Assembly (NCBI GenBank): GCA_003022865.1
Contig: PXSK01000001.1
Coordinates: forward strand, 1-51,839
Length of the DNA: 51,839 nt
From: Halobacteriales archaeon SW_5_70_135
GTDB taxonomy: Archaea; Halobacteriota; Halobacteria; Halobacteriales; SW-7-71-33
Reading direction: 5' to 3'
Shown here: in pieces, positions 40,756-48,050 of the stretch
How the letters are laid out: the number at the start of each line of letters is the position of its first letter
Numbering within the stretch: the stretch's first letter is position 1
The notes under the pieces: model-generated
Seen by the model: the letters and a program-made list of their open reading frames with translations, nothing else
The model's database searches: none
Told to the model about the DNA's origin: nothing
Translations under genes and position numbers: made by a program

Positions 40756-41740
40756 GACGAGTGAAGCTACTCGGGAGCCGGTGTCGTACTTCATTGAGGA
40801 GATGGAGTACCACGGCAAGAGCGAGCGGACGCTGGCGGCGTACGAGCGAACGCTGCGCCGCTTCGAGCGGTTCCTGGAATCGGAGCGGTGTCCGTCTCCG
40901 GGGGTCGACACCGGTCGGGCCGGCCGACGGGAGTGTATGGCCTGGGTCCACGCCCTCCGTGACGACCTGGCGGCGTCGTCGGTGGCGACGTACGCCTCCT
41001 ATCTGCATCGCTTCTACGACTACATGGTGCGCGTGGACGCCTTCGAGGAGAACCCGATGGCGCTCGTCCGGGAGGAGATGGACGAAACTGTCGAGGCGGA
41101 CCCGACACGTCGAGAGGTGACGATCCCGGACATGCGCGAGCTCGTCGCCGGCGTCGGCCACCCGCTGGACCGCGCGCTGGTAGTCACACTGCTGAAAACC
41201 GGCGTCAGAGTCGGCGAGCTCTGCAATCTCGACCTCCGTGACCTGAACCTCTCCGTCGTGAACTCCTTCGGCGTCGACCCGCGTCCGGCCGTCGAGGAGC
41301 GACCGCAGTCCCTGTACGTGAACGGAGCGATAGACCGCGGAGCGGTCGTCAACGACGAGGAGCGCACCGCCGCCAACAAGCGACGCCGCTCGACCGTCGT
41401 TCCGGTCGACGAGGAACTCGAGACGACGCTGACCCGGTGGCTGGCGGTGCGTCCGGACCCGCGGTCCTCGGCGGAGCCGCTCTTCTGCTCGACGCGGGAG
41501 TGGGGACGACGCGTCACCCCGGCGATGGTCCGCCGGACCGTCCGCGAACACGCCCGCGAGCGGGGCTGGTACCGCGAGGGCGCCGGCAGCGACGAGAACG
41601 TCACCCCACACTACTTCCGGCACTTCTTCACGACGCACCTGCGGGACCGCACCGGTGACCGAGGCGTCGTCAAGTATCTCCGCGGCGACGTGGCGAGCGA
41701 CATCATCGAAGAGAGTGCTCGTTCGCCGCCGGACAGATAA
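40748..41740 (+). CDS. Tyrosine recombinase (XerC/D-like), C-terminally truncated
   Basis: 330 residues. The N-terminal SAM-like core-binding domain (about 15-105; YHGKSERTLAAYERTLRRFE) is complete. Catalytic Arg is in LLKTGVRVGELCNLDL, Lys probably in NKRRRSTVVPV, and His/Arg in TPHYFRHFFTTHL. After KYLRGDVASDIIEE, where relatives continue to the nucleophilic Tyr, the sequence changes to SARSPPDR and stops. No tyrosine follows, so the protein should not be able to cut DNA. The stop is in AT-richer sequence unlike the gene, suggesting that the 3' end was replaced. Integrase of a former element, now probably inactive. Confidence 0.78.
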   Translation: MSETSEATREPVSYFIEEMEYHGKSERTLAAYERTLRRFERFLESERCPSPGVDTGRAGRRECMAWVHALRDDLAASSVATYASYLHRFYDYMVRVDAFEENPMALVREEMDETVEADPTRREVTIPDMRELVAGVGHPLDRALVVTLLKTGVRVGELCNLDLRDLNLSVVNSFGVDPRPAVEERPQSLYVNGAIDRGAVVNDEERTAANKRRRSTVVPVDEELETTLTRWLAVRPDPRSSAEPLFCSTREWGRRVTPAMVRRTVREHARERGWYREGAGSDENVTPHYFRHFFTTHLRDRTGDRGVVKYLRGDVASDIIEESARSPPDR

Positions 41741-42171
41741 ACTGCATGTCGCTATACGAAATTTGGCTCCGCGGTGGACCTCTGTAATGTGCAGGCCTAC
41801 AAATTAAACGCCGATCAAGCTTTTCGAAAACACGGGGCTGCCTCTCTCGGACACCAAGGAGATCGAAATCCCGGTCGACCTCATCAGGGGCCTTCGCGAG
41901 TACAGGTAGATGCTGTCGGGCGAATCTCACAGAATTACGATATTCCGGGGGACTACGACACTGGTCCAACGGTAACCGGTGCTATAACCATCCGAGCTTG
42001 ATTTAGATGGGCTGAGACCACTCGCCGCATATGATCGACTCTATGATATCCGATCGACTGGAAAGACCCTGATAATCTACACCGATACGAGGCAGAGCGG
42101 TTCAGGGCAAGGGACTGGAATGAATTTACTCAGGGTATCTGCGCGAACGTGAAAGAAACCATTATTCAAAA
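41741..42171. other. Low-GC stretch with a possible protein-end fragment
   Basis: AT-rich compared with the rest of the window. One plus-strand frame at 41808-41909 reads TPIKLFENTGLPLSDTKEIE and IPVDLIRGLREYR-stop, which looks like the end of a real protein whose start is gone; family unknown. Nothing else was recognised. Confidence 0.3.
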
Positions 42172-42805
42172 TTAATTGGTGACCGCTACTAAATGGAACT
42201 GACACTCCCGGCGGGCGACGACGACCTCCAGCGCGAGTGGAATCGAGCGCTCGATCCGGTCGCCACCGTCGAGCCGGGAGCGGTCGTCCAGTTCGACACC
42301 CCTGACGCCCGCGACGGTCAGTTCTCCCTCCGGACCACCGTCGCGGACGTCGGCGACGAACTCGTCGGCGAGCTCCTCGACGCTCGCGCCGCCGAGCCGG
42401 TCGGAGTGAGCGTCCTGCGTGTAGTATGCCGTCCCGTGGACGGCCGTGACGCCGGTCTCGCGGGCGACACCGCGGACCCGCCGTAGGCCCGCACCCGTCC
42501 CCTTCGGCGCCACGTCGACGAGGGTATCCCCGCCGGCACGGTGGTAGTAGTCGACCCCCGTGACCGCGTCTCGAACGACGCCACTCGCAGACTGTCGCGG
42601 TACTGGGTCGGGTTGGGACGGACGTACCAGAGGTTCTCGATCGCGAGCGGCTCGCGGGCGAGACGGCGCTCGTACGCCGTGTCCGGCCGGTCGAGCTTCT
42701 CGGGTGTCCACGACGGAGACACGTGTGTTCGTGTGGCAGGACGACACCGAGGTCGTCCGGGTCGACACACCCCTCGACGGTGATGACACTGCCGGCGTCG
42801 GCCAT
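42172..42805 (-). pseudogene. Phosphotriesterase-family hydrolase, multiply frameshifted and truncated
   Basis: From the ATG at 42805 the family N-terminus VEGCVDPDDLGVVLPHEHTC (metal-binding His-x-His) is readable. The frame then changes to give EKLDRPDTAYERRLAREPLA, IENLWYVRPNPTQYRDSL. A further change gives DAVTGVDYYHRAGGDTLVDV, GTGAGLRRVRGVARETGV and TAVHGTAYYTQDAHSDRL, then DEFVADVRDG. After that the similarity ends and about half of the usual 300-plus residues is missing. At least two frameshifts and a 3' truncation make it non-functional. It is next to broken SDR and aldo/keto reductase genes, so a catabolic cluster has decayed. Confidence 0.72.
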
Positions 42806-42927
42806 GCGGCAGTGGACGACGCTCGGACGCATAACTGAACTGTACTGTAGGGTGTCTCCGGTGTCGGGTCCACACTCGACCACGGACAGTGAAAACGCAC
42901 TTGTACTGTCCCTGGAACGTGGCTGGC

Positions 42928-43613
42928 ATGAACCTCGGAATCGAGGGCGACGCGGCACTCGTGACGGCATCGAGTAGCGGACTGGGAAAGGCGTCGGCGA
43001 CCGCACTGAGCCGAGAGGGTGCCGACGTCGTGATCAACGGCCGTGACGAGGACCGACTCGCGACGGCGAGAGCCGAGATCGAGGAGGTGGCCGCCGGCAG
43101 GGTCGTCACCCACCCAGCGGCGCCTTTCTGGAGACGACCGACGAGGACTGGTACGAGGCGTTCGACCTCCTGGTGATGAGTGTCGTCAGGCTCGTCCGTG
43201 AGGCGGCACCACACCTCAGGGCGGACGGTGGGACCGTCGTCAACATCACCTCTCGCAGCGTCAAGGAGGCGATCGACTCGCTGGTGCTCTCGAACTCCGT
43301 CCGGATGAGCGTCGTCGGCCTGGAGAAGACGCTCTCGACGGAACTCGCCCCCGAGATACGGGTCAACGCCGTCCTTCCGGGCTCTCACGAGACCTCGCGT
43401 ATCGAGAACCTCGTCGAGGCGGCCGTCGAGCGCGGCGAGTACAACTCCTACGAGGAGGGAATGCGGGCCCGCGGAGAGAGCGTCCCGATCGGCCGGGTCG
43501 GCGATCCGATGGAACTCGGCGACACCGTCGCCTATCTGTGCTCGGAGCGGGCGGGCAACATCAACGGCCAGGCGGTCGTGATAGACGGCGGGTCCGGGAG
43601 CGCGAACCTGTAG
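42928..43613 (+). pseudogene. Short-chain dehydrogenase/reductase with internal deletion and frameshift
   Basis: The ATG at 42928 opens MNLGIEGDAALVTASSSGLG, with the NAD(P) glycine motif and KASATALSREGADVVINGRD. At about 43110-43120 the reading frame breaks: the expected middle (the N-A-G-G region) is absent and similarity resumes one frame over with GAFLETTDEDWYEAFDLLVM. It continues with NITSRSVKEAIDSLVLSNSV (no standard Tyr at the catalytic position), LSTELAPEIRVNAVLPGSHE and the C-terminal AYLCSERAGNINGQAVVIDG. About 40-50 residues are missing together with a shift, so it is a pseudogene. Confidence 0.75.
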
Positions 43614-43731
43614 CGGGCGAGTCCGCACCGGCCGGCAGTCGGTCGACTGGCGTCCGCGGCGGACCGCGTTCCCGACCGGGCCAGCGCCCACGAGCGAGTG
43701 ACTTCTCTCGCCTCTCTTCGAGCGGGGTGGC

Positions 43732-44108
43732 GTGGACCTCGACACGGTGCGGACGGGACGAACCGGACTGTCGGTGAGTGAACTGGCGCTGGGAACCGCC
43801 CGCTTGGGGAACGAGCACGACGACGGAACCGAAGAGGTCGACCGCGAGACAGTCCACGCACTGCTGCTCGACCGGCACGCCGCGGCCGGCGGCGACGTCG
43901 TCGACCTCGCGGACGTGTACGGCGGCGGAGCCGCGGAGCGGTACGTGAGCGACTGGCTCGCGGACAGGGACCGAGAGCGGTTCGTGCTCGCCTCGAAGGT
44001 GTATTGGCCGACCGACCCGGACGACCCCGACAGGTAGGGGCTGAACCGCAAGCGCCTGCGCCGGCAGGTCGGCCGCATCTCGGACCGACTCGACATCGCA
44101 GCCGTACC
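43732..44108 (+). pseudogene. Aldo/keto reductase fragment with in-frame stop
   Basis: From the GTG at 43732: VRTGRTGLSVSELALGTARL, then VVDLADVYGGGAAERYVSDW (catalytic Asp/Tyr region) and DRERFVLASKVYWPT (catalytic Lys). A TAG at 44035-44037 interrupts it, after which the same frame continues GLNRKRLRRQVGRISDRLDI before similarity ends. About one third of a normal 320-residue enzyme remains. Broken together with its neighbours. Confidence 0.75.
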
Positions 44109-44298
44109 GTCGTTACGGGACCATTACACTACTACAGCTGTAATGGCCTTCTTTCGTTCAGTAGACTGAACTCAGGGGAGCGGGGGACCGACTCTCTGCC
44201 GGTCGGAGACTACTGACCGTCAGCCCGTCCGCGCCCTCTGGCTGGCCGGAGGGAGTCGACTGGCGCGGCACCGTCCCGTTCCGCTGGTCGCGGACCCT
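44109..44298. other. Junction after the decayed cluster
   Basis: No gene. It contains short palindromes: TACAGCTGTA near 44135 and TTCAGT-AG-ACTGAA at about 44157-44170. These may be mobile-element relics or chance. Confidence 0.25.
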
Positions 44299-45342
44299 CT
44301 ACGAGCGGGTGGCGCTGGCGGGACGACCGACCTGTCGGGATGCGGGTTCTCCACGCCGTCCGAGTCGGCTGAGCCGGTCGTCGTCGTACCAGAAACTACC
44401 TCGGACCGACACCTGCGGGCCGCCGACGCTGTCCCGATCGCGGTCGACGGTGCGGCGCTCGATCGACCTCGGAGCGTACTGGAGCCACGCCGGCGGCGTG
44501 ACGGTGATCGACCCGACACGCTCGAACTGGTACTGCTCCACGACTCGAAGGAGGACGTCCTCGGTTCGGAACCCGTACCGGAGTTCCAGTCGCTCGACGA
44601 GTCCCTGTCGGGCGACGACCGCCAAGACGGACACGTTCCGCACGGCAGGGTCGGTCGCGTTCCGAACGAGCCAGGCCCCCTGCCCCTGCCCGATCTCCCC
44701 GTCGATCACGTACACAGCTGTCCCGTTACGCTCCACGCGCGTGACGTTCCGGCCGGCGGTGGCGCTCAGAATGCAAACCAGTCGCGTCCGGACGGTGACG
44801 TCCCGGTCGAGTACGTCACTGACCCTGAGCGGACGACCCGTCTCGTCGACGTACTCGACGTATCCCGCCGGGCCGCTGTCCTCCCGGACCTGAACGACCG
44901 GGCGATCGGCTCCGGCCGACCAGTACCGGGTTGTGACCCACTGCCGGTCGCGTTCCCAGTGCTCCTCGGAGAGCGCGTAGCGGGTCCTGTCGGCCGCAAC
45001 TCGTCCACGGATACGGTCCTTCCGGAGGACCGAACCGTTCGGCGCCCTGACGACTCGCTCCCGTCGCAAGACGAACGACTGACCCTCCAGCGCGAACCGG
45101 TGAGCGCTCGCCAGTCTGGAACCGTTCTCGGCGACGTTCGGGTCACAGAACCCGAGCGCACGCCGTTGTCGGCGCGAGAGCCACAGCTCACGCCGGCGGT
45201 CGCCGGCGACGACGTCCGAGTCACGCTGGATTTCGACGGTGACGGGCTCGACGCACTCGCCGACGCGGTGACCGCTGTCGGTCGCGACGAGTAGCGGACG
45301 GCGGCGGCTTCCTCGCCGCGAACCCCACGGTCGGAGAGACAT
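44299..45342 (-). CDS. DUF7537-like haloarchaeal protein lacking a signal peptide
   Basis: Up to 347 residues. The middle resembles the DUF7537 lipoprotein family: NVAENGSRLASAHRFALEGQ, SFVLRRERVVRAPNGSVLRK, RYWSAGADRPVVQVREDSGP, VTRVERNGTAVYVIDGEIGQ, GLVERLELRYGFRTEDVLLR and ITVTPPAWLQYAP. Relatives start with a lipobox signal peptide; here residues 1-60 are an arginine-rich stretch without hydrophobic core. After the usual end there are about 55 extra Arg/Asp-rich residues. Both ends may therefore be replaced sequence, and the gene is possibly a pseudogene. Function of the family is unknown. Confidence 0.5.
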   Translation of the reverse strand: MSLRPWGSRRGSRRRPLLVATDSGHRVGECVEPVTVEIQRDSDVVAGDRRRELWLSRRQRRALGFCDPNVAENGSRLASAHRFALEGQSFVLRRERVVRAPNGSVLRKDRIRGRVAADRTRYALSEEHWERDRQWVTTRYWSAGADRPVVQVREDSGPAGYVEYVDETGRPLRVSDVLDRDVTVRTRLVCILSATAGRNVTRVERNGTAVYVIDGEIGQGQGAWLVRNATDPAVRNVSVLAVVARQGLVERLELRYGFRTEDVLLRVVEQYQFERVGSITVTPPAWLQYAPRSIERRTVDRDRDSVGGPQVSVRGSFWYDDDRLSRLGRRGEPASRQVGRPASATRS

Positions 45343-45406
45343 ACCAGTCCGGCTTTACTTCTGTCACAATGCGGCCGGGGCTTTCGACCGCGCTGTAACT
45401 TATCGA

Positions 45407-45480
45407 GAGGGTGTGATAGAACTGTTCCCACACCCAGATCGAGAGTCGCTCAAGCCAGGTAAACGATGTACAGAACACGT
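45407..45480 (+). repeat. Terminal repeat copy A of a MITE-like element
   Basis: GAGGGTGTGATAGAACTGTT followed by CCCACACCC and, further on, GTACAGAAC aligns with the left end of the element at 47519 (15 of 16 bases in the first block and scattered identity over about 70 bases). No inverted partner was found nearby, so this is a solo end. Confidence 0.55.
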
Positions 45481-45581
45481 GACGACATACTCCTGTCAGG
45501 AAAGGTATAAAAAGTACAGGGGTGAAGTCAGCGGAGTGACTCCGTTTCCTCCCCTGCTGTAGAGAACTCACCGCAGTGGAA

Positions 45582-46235
45582 TCACTTCCCCTGAAATGCA
45601 GAAATAACGGAGTCTGCGGCGTCAGGATCGGTTGCGACGATATACCGTTCGCCGGCCTCCAATCGCGTTTCAGAGGTAGCTGTCCGCTCTCCCCCGGCTC
45701 CAGAGATCACGAGACTGCCTTCGGGAAGATCGACATCGGCGAGACGTTGTTCCGCCACCGTCGAATCGACGGCAACGCGGATATCGAACACTTCCATCTC
45801 ACCAGTAACCTCCTCGAACGTTCGCACGTCGCTCCCACTGAGTGCGTTCACCGCAGTTTTGACGCTCGCACGCTCAGGGAACACGACCTCGTCGACGAGT
45901 TGTTCGTACTCGTCGGCATCGGCATTAGTGATACGCGCGGTCGTTCGGATATCCGGTCGGAACGTCTTCGCAGCCAAGCAGACTGCGAGATTAGTGCTGT
46001 CGCTGTCTGTCAGCGCGCCGATAACGGTCGTGTCGTCCGCGAGAGCACTCGACAGCACGGCCGGATTTGTCGCGTCACCTCCCACTACAGTAATACCGTC
46101 CGACTCCTCCGCGTGCAACTGATCCGGGTCCTTCTCAATAATCGTCACTTCACTTCCGCGCTGTTTGAAAAATTGAGCGACTCGAAAGCCAACGCGTCCA
46201 CCGCCAGCGATCACTATTCGACTATTGCTGCCCAT
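45582..46235 (-). CDS. TrkA/KTN-domain (RCK) protein
   Basis: 217 residues from the ATG at 46233-46235. An N-terminal NAD-binding RCK domain covers about 5-120 (RIVIAGGGRVGFRVAQFFKQ, VTIIEKDPDQ, VVGGDATNPAVLSSALADDT, NLAVCLAAKTF). A C-terminal TrkA-C domain covers about 135-217 (EVFDIRVAVDSTVAEQRLAD, LEAGERYIVATDPDA). Such proteins gate K+ channels or Trk/Ktr transporters in response to nucleotides. No transporter gene is adjacent, but a second TrkA-type gene and kdp lie 5 kb away. The ATG follows a TATA box at correct distance. Confidence 0.85.
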   Translation of the reverse strand: MGSNSRIVIAGGGRVGFRVAQFFKQRGSEVTIIEKDPDQLHAEESDGITVVGGDATNPAVLSSALADDTTVIGALTDSDSTNLAVCLAAKTFRPDIRTTARITNADADEYEQLVDEVVFPERASVKTAVNALSGSDVRTFEEVTGEMEVFDIRVAVDSTVAEQRLADVDLPEGSLVISGAGGERTATSETRLEAGERYIVATDPDAADSVISAFQGK

Positions 46236-46257
46236 ACGCGCCGAGTACGGTAACACA

Positions 46258-46266
46258 TCTTAAAAA
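46258..46266 (-). promoter_or_regulatory. TATA box of the island TrkA-type gene
   Basis: Read on the minus strand, TTTTTTAAG is centred about 27 bases before the ATG at 46235. Confidence 0.55.
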
Positions 46267-46410
46267 ACCATCCCCTGGTCGGACGAAGCGGGCCGCCGAC
46301 TCGGTACGGAAAGCCATGTCCACCACGACTCCCCATATCTCCGACCGACCCGCTCGCGTAGCAGATCGAATCGGAAGTTCACGACCGAGCAACCACTGAT
46401 TAAAGCCCGC

Positions 46411-46665
46411 CCAGGTTGACCACCTCCGAGACGTGTGTTTTACCGACGCCGTCCCGACGTATCTTCCAGACTGAAACGAGGCGATCGTCGCGCTCGCCTA
46501 CGACGCCGGCCTCCGAGTCGGGGAACTCGTCGCGCTCGACACCGACTACGTCGACCCCCGAGGCGAGAACGGTCTGCCTGTCGAGCCGAACCCAGGAGGG
46601 GAGCCCGCCGGCGCGGCCGGATCGTCGGTCGTCTCTCGTCTGATACTTGGACATCCACCGTTGTA
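46411..46665 (+). pseudogene. Tyrosine recombinase fragment with in-frame stop
   Basis: One plus frame reads QVDHLRDVCFTDAVPTYLPD, then TGA, then NEAIVALAYDAGLRVGELVA and LDTDYVDPRGENG, which is the block around the catalytic Arg of XerC-like integrases. It runs on into unrelated sequence and a stop at about 46665. N-terminal domain and the His/Tyr motifs are absent. It is a second integrase relic in the island. Confidence 0.6.
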
Positions 46666-46873
46666 ACTGTTTGGTAAGACTGGCTCGGTAATCACTGATG
46701 CGTCCACGCCCGCGCGGCAAGAACTTACCGAGTCACTGCCCGATATCAGGACCGCCAGCCCCGGCTCAGAACGCGATACTCGACCGGTCACGGACAGGAC
46801 AACGGGGCGACTGGTGTCGTGACTCTGCTCTGGAACCAACACACATACGCCGATTGACGTGGAGTCTGGACTG

Positions 46874-47443
46874 ATGAGTGAAAGTAGTGACGAACCATGC
46901 TGTAAGATCACCCGAGTCGCACAGGCGTATCGCGTCCGAGACGTCGATACGAAACTACTACAGCGACGAGAACAGGGGACTAGCCTACGCGAACTGGCGA
47001 TATTTTTCAACAAGCAGATTCTTTCCGAGGCGCTCGATCGGGCCACACAGGAAGTGATCGGTGACGCAGAAACGATCTACGAGGTTCTGATGGACCGGTC
47101 GAAACTGGCCCGATACAATGTCGATATCGATGACGTCCAGCAAGATTTCGTCTCGCATCAGACCGTCCGGAACCATCTCAACGGCTGTAGAGAGATAGAT
47201 ACAGGGAGGGAATCTGCTTTCGATCTCGAAGCTGGGAAAAAAACTATCGAGTGGGCGCAGGCTCGCTCTGAAGGAGTGATCGAGCAGACGATCGAGCGAC
47301 TCAGGAACGCAGGAGAAGTGACGGGCACCCGAACCGAAGTGACACAGTCCGTTCGGGTGGCGTGTTCCGCCTGTGGACAGTCGTATCGAATCGAAGCATT
47401 CCTCGAACGAGGTGGATGCGGCTGTCGCCCCGACTCGGATTGA
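46874..47443 (+). CDS. rdfA: Rod-determining factor RdfA-like protein
   Basis: 189 residues from the ATG at 46874. The RdfA pattern is clear: CKITRVAQAYRVRDVDTKLL near the start, then GTSLRELAIFFNKQILSEAL, ETIYEVLMDRSKLARYNVDI and DDVQQDFVSHQTVRNHLNGC. The C-terminus has a small zinc-knuckle (CSACGQSYRIEAFLERGGCG). In Haloferax volcanii RdfA is needed for rod cells and acts upstream in cell-shape signalling; many haloarchaea carry extra paralogues in accessory DNA. A gene for an archaea-specific SMC-related protein follows in the same direction, the usual partner, here separated by 0.6 kb of inserted DNA. Confidence 0.85.
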   Translation: MSESSDEPCCKITRVAQAYRVRDVDTKLLQRREQGTSLRELAIFFNKQILSEALDRATQEVIGDAETIYEVLMDRSKLARYNVDIDDVQQDFVSHQTVRNHLNGCREIDTGRESAFDLEAGKKTIEWAQARSEGVIEQTIERLRNAGEVTGTRTEVTQSVRVACSACGQSYRIEAFLERGGCGCRPDSD

Positions 47444-47518
47444 TTTGACATCGTCTCACAGCCGAAAACGCGGGAATTCCACAGTACCGCACCGCTAGGT
47501 CGGAATATTAGGTTTGTA

Positions 47519-47974
47519 GAGGGTGTCATAGAACAGTTCACATACCCTGATGGCCGTCCGACGAGCGGTAAGTACAGAACGTGCATCTTCCACGGAATAA
47601 TCAATAGAAGCTCTATGCACAGGGCACGTCGATTCAAAGACCAATTTCAATTAGCCGGATGAGATGACGTACATCCCGAGAAGTGTAGCGACAATTCCCA
47701 CCAGTACGGCAGGAGTCTGGAGTCCACTCGTCCAGAGCATTGCACCGGTGAAATACCCGAACATCACGGCGAACGTCGCCGTCCACTGCCACGACCACCA
47801 CTTGGAGGTCGCCTCTGAACTCGTACCCATACGAGCACGATTATATATCGTAATACAAGAAGTTGTTGCCACCCGAGAAACAGGAGTGTGTTGGACTCGC
47901 AAACTTGCTTATCGGCGTGTTCACCCCGACACGGATGAAACCAACACTGTGGGAAGCGTTCTATGACAACCCTC
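47519..47974. mobile_element. MITE-like element with imperfect terminal inverted repeats
   Basis: The left end GAGGGTGTCATAGAACAGTT (47519) is repeated inverted at the right end, where the minus strand reads GAGGGTTGTCATAGAACGCT (from 47974). The TTCnCA following the core is also shared. The trinucleotide GTA directly flanks both ends, which may be a target duplication. The 456-bp span encodes no transposase, only a tiny membrane protein. A third copy of the end is at 45407. No family name can be given. Confidence 0.55.
47651..47830 (-). CDS. 59-residue two-helix membrane protein
   Basis: From the ATG at 47828-47830: a polar, Ser/Trp-rich start (MGTSSEATSKWWSWQW), helix one (TATFAVMFGYFTGAMLW), a short turn and helix two (TPAVLVGIVATLLGMYVI), ending SSG. 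A clean hairpin of two membrane spans with AT-rich promoter-like DNA upstream (ACGATATATAATCG on the minus strand) argues for a real gene. It lies entirely inside the MITE-like element between rdfA and the SMC-related gene. Family unknown; membrane micro-protein. Confidence 0.6.
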   Translation of the reverse strand: MGTSSEATSKWWSWQWTATFAVMFGYFTGAMLWTSGLQTPAVLVGIVATLLGMYVISSG

Positions 47975-48021
47975 GTACTCTTCCCGTTATTTATATCAGA
48001 ACACGAGTACGTCCCACACGG

Positions 48022-48030
48022 CTTATTTAT
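48022..48030 (+). promoter_or_regulatory. TATA box of the SMC-related gene
   Basis: CTTATTTAT lies 21-29 bases before the ATG at 48051, so this gene has its own promoter and does not depend on readthrough from rdfA. Confidence 0.6.
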
Positions 48031-48050
48031 CCCTGCCGAATAGCGGGCGT

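Noticed and set aside
42318-44096. 592-codon minus-strand open frame across the decayed cluster
   Set aside because: Only a short part (about 42550-42700) carries real phosphotriesterase-like sequence; the rest is antisense to the SDR and aldo/keto reductase remnants.
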